NCBI GenBank assembly: GCA_012514045.1
Contig: JAAZBA010000387.1
Location: 1 to 14,697, forward strand
Origin: Clostridiales bacterium
GTDB lineage: Bacteria > Bacillota > Clostridia > Oscillospirales > QAMX01
Direction: 5' to 3'
Length of the DNA stretch: 14,697 bases
In this document: piece after piece, positions 13,523 to 14,697 of the stretch
Position numbering within the stretch: the first letter of the stretch is position 1
How the letters are laid out: each line of letters begins with the position of its first letter
Position numbers and translations under genes: made by a program
The notes under the pieces: generated by a model
The model's input: only the letters and a program-made list of their open reading frames with translations
Database searches by the model: none
Told to the model about the DNA's origin: nothing

Positions 13523-13846
13523 GAGAATTTTTCGGATGCCCTCATAAATTTCCTCTTGATTCTTTTTGATTTCTTCAATATCGGCTTCGTAGATATTGCC
13601 GGTGGCGTTGACACGCTTGGCAATTTGGTTTTCGCTGTTGGAGATGCTTTTCATCTTGAGAGTAAGTTCACGAAGTTCGGGCATATCCAATTTCACAACG
13701 TATCCGTCGATTACCATTTTGCGGATATAGGCACTCATGTTCTCAATGCCCGCCAGCTCCATTTTCTTTTTTATCAGAGCTTTTTCTTTTTCATCTACGA
13801 AGAATTTTACCTGTATCGGTCGCTTTCGATTTTTGTTGTCTGGCAT
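13499..13846 (-). CDS. mobC: MobC-like plasmid mobilization relaxosome protein
   Basis: A small DNA-binding relaxosome component of 115 aa. The N-terminal 'NRKRPIQVKFFVDEKEKALI' is the ribbon-helix-helix-like pattern of Tn1549/CTn-type MobC proteins. 'NMSAYIRKMVIDGYVV' follows, then the MobC signature around 'NQIAKRVNATGNIYEADIEEI'. It normally binds oriT and recruits a relaxase encoded just downstream. Here no relaxase follows: a structured 270-bp region and the caspase-like gene take that place, so the protein is an orphan in this window. Ribosome site GAGGA lies 9 bases before the ATG. The stop codon lies inside a perfect 10-bp hairpin (13496-13522). Without a relaxase, transfer would need one from another element. 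Confidence 0.88.
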   Translation of the reverse strand: MPDNKNRKRPIQVKFFVDEKEKALIKKKMELAGIENMSAYIRKMVIDGYVVKLDMPELRELTLKMKSISNSENQIAKRVNATGNIYEADIEEIKKNQEEIYEGIRKILTSLSKIK

Positions 13847-13900
13847 AGTATATTTTCCTCATCTGCTTACAAAATGTTTGGTGGGCAATTCAAATAAAAA

Positions 13901-14542
13901 TTATGTCCAATTTGCTTTCACCGTCATATATATTTTGCCGCTTTCTTTGTCAACCTTCGTAACGAGAAAATCCACCGGAGCTAAAATAACCTCATCCGGC
14001 TCGTTCTGCACATCGGGCATCAAATCAAGTCTGATGGCAGGAGTACCAACGGGAGCGATTATTTCGCATAAGGTACATCCACCCGAACCATACATTGCAT
14101 CCTCCGCAGTATGCGGATTTAGGCTGCAAGAGGAAAAGCCCAAATACTTAATAATGTTGCCTTCTTCAAGGTTGCTAACAAAGTTTGTTTTTATATTCCG
14201 ATACAACGTGAGTTCTGATGTGAGCAGTTCTAAACAAGCCTTCATATTTGCAATATCAACTTTTGCCCGTTCAATGATTTGGAGTCTTATATCTTCGTTA
14301 TCAATAATCGGGAAACGCTTTTGATAGATCTTATATCGTTTTTCGCCTTCTTCTTTACTACAATCCCACCGAACATCGTATCCCATTTCGGTAGCTTCTT
14401 TCATCACCGCCAATCCGTCTTGATTGATGATATCGATATATGCGTTAATCGTTTTTTCATTTTCTCCCCAAAGGAGTCCGTTGATTAGCAAATAGTCGTT
14501 CGTCGTATAAAAATTTAGTGTTTCTTTCTGTGCTTCTGTCAT
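13901..14542 (-). CDS. Predicted ADP-ribosyltransferase-fold (ADPrib_exo_Tox-like) protein
   Basis: A protein of 213 aa. The C-terminal half follows the R-S-E plan of bacterial ADP-ribosyltransferases: R115 in 'LTLYRNIKT', an STS-like strand 'YLGFSSCSLNP' (S137/S138), then 'GTPAIRLDL' and the glutamate strand 'NEPDEVILAPVDFLVTKV' with E184. The usual ExE is EPDE here, with P at the -2 position, so activity or target may differ. The N-terminal half is helical ('NDYLLINGLLWGENEKTINAYI'), as in many ARTs. No signal peptide or partner antitoxin is obvious. Start ATG 14542 is preferred (AGAGGA 7 bases upstream) over TTG 14581. It overlaps the stop of the DUF3795-like gene as TAATG. It lies 54 bases before mobC. 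The fold call is by motif only. Confidence 0.65.
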   Translation of the reverse strand: MTEAQKETLNFYTTNDYLLINGLLWGENEKTINAYIDIINQDGLAVMKEATEMGYDVRWDCSKEEGEKRYKIYQKRFPIIDNEDIRLQIIERAKVDIANMKACLELLTSELTLYRNIKTNFVSNLEEGNIIKYLGFSSCSLNPHTAEDAMYGSGGCTLCEIIAPVGTPAIRLDLMPDVQNEPDEVILAPVDFLVTKVDKESGKIYMTVKANWT

Positions 14543-14697
14543 TATCTGTTCCTCTCGCTTTTCTTTTTCCACGCAAGCCAATCTTTATCAAGCACAGTAG
14601 AGTGCGGCTTGGTCATAATCGTATCACACGGGAAGTTCTTGCACTCTCCGCAAAAATTCAGTTTCTTTTCTTTCACGCAATCACGGGTGAAGCAATC
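14542..14697 (-). CDS. DUF3795-like cysteine-rich protein, C-terminus
   Basis: The last 51 codons of a gene entering from the right edge. The pattern 'CFTRDCVKEKKLNFCGECKN', then FPCDTIM and PHSTVLDKDWLAWKKK, with paired cysteines, matches what I recall of DUF3795 proteins, small cysteine-rich proteins probably binding zinc or another metal. The function is unknown. Its TAA overlaps the ATG of the ART-like gene by one base (TAATG), so the two are translationally coupled, and this protein may be a partner of the ART-like protein or simply its operon neighbour. The N-terminus is missing only because the window ends. Confidence 0.7.
   Translation of the reverse strand, partial: DCFTRDCVKEKKLNFCGECKNFPCDTIMTKPHSTVLDKDWLAWKKKSERNR

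Larger units (their letters stand above)
7901..14697. mobile_element. Integrative mobilizable element or nested elements, left part
   Basis: From just after the LplA-type gene to the right edge, content changes to mobile-element genes: a large serine recombinase, a MobC-type relaxosome protein, a hairpin-rich candidate oriT, and cargo. Composition looks more A+T-rich by eye than the left half. The left boundary is placed at a ~42-bp sequence (7901-7942) that recurs imperfectly beside the recombinase (10396-10436). The right boundary is outside the window. No relaxase or type IV secretion gene is seen here. Whether this is one element or a recombinase-bearing element with a second cassette added at its end cannot be decided from one window. 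Confidence 0.65.

Overview
The window looks like chromosomal DNA of an uncultured or gut-type Clostridia (Bacillota). Shine-Dalgarno sequences are strong (AAGGAGG type), promoters are sigma-A-like with 17-bp spacers, the solute-binding proteins are lipoproteins, and an LplA-type sugar-binding protein and a typical clostridial mobile-element backbone are present. By eye, the left half (about 1-7890) is richer in G+C than the right half (about 7900-14697), which fits a host chromosome followed by an acquired element. No tRNA, rRNA or CRISPR array was seen.

Region 1 (1-3500, all minus strand). A promoter at 3467-3495 reads into an SDR oxidoreductase, the nuclease SfsA and a Crp/Fnr-family regulator, closely packed. 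Next come a Thi5/SsuA-like ABC substrate-binding lipoprotein and the start of its permease. The transporter has its own promoter. A perfect inverted repeat, CGTTGC-N4-GCAACG, is centred about 41.5 bp upstream of its predicted transcription start. That is the class II position for Crp/Fnr activation, so the regulator encoded next door probably controls the transporter.

Region 2 (3500-7890). A 12-TM MFS transporter (+) is divergent from the SDR operon and converges on a cytosolic serine beta-lactamase-like hydrolase (-) across a strong hairpin. A large LplA-type sugar-binding lipoprotein (+) follows, with a Lys/Glu pentapeptide-repeat linker. No permease lies next to it.

Region 3 (7900 to the right edge). 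This appears to be one end of an integrative, mobilizable element or of nested elements. A ~42-bp sequence just after the lipoprotein gene recurs at 10396-10436. Between the copies lies a four-gene (+) operon: a DUF6061-like small protein, a histidine phosphatase with QHT in place of RHG, a Nudix hydrolase and a P-loop kinase. Its promoter carries an 18-bp perfect palindrome. Beyond the second repeat, on the minus strand, are a large serine recombinase translationally coupled to an acidic protein with a TnpW-like tail, a compact caspase/CHAT-like protein with a His-Cys dyad, a hairpin-dense candidate oriT, an orphan MobC-type relaxosome protein without a relaxase, a predicted ADP-ribosyltransferase-fold protein, and the end of a DUF3795-like cysteine-rich protein.

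The most interesting content is the cargo around the mobilization genes: a caspase-like protein on one side of mobC and an ART-like protein on the other, plus a phosphatase/Nudix/kinase cassette between repeat copies. Their functions are inferred only from motifs. A role in defence, toxicity or element maintenance is a hypothesis.
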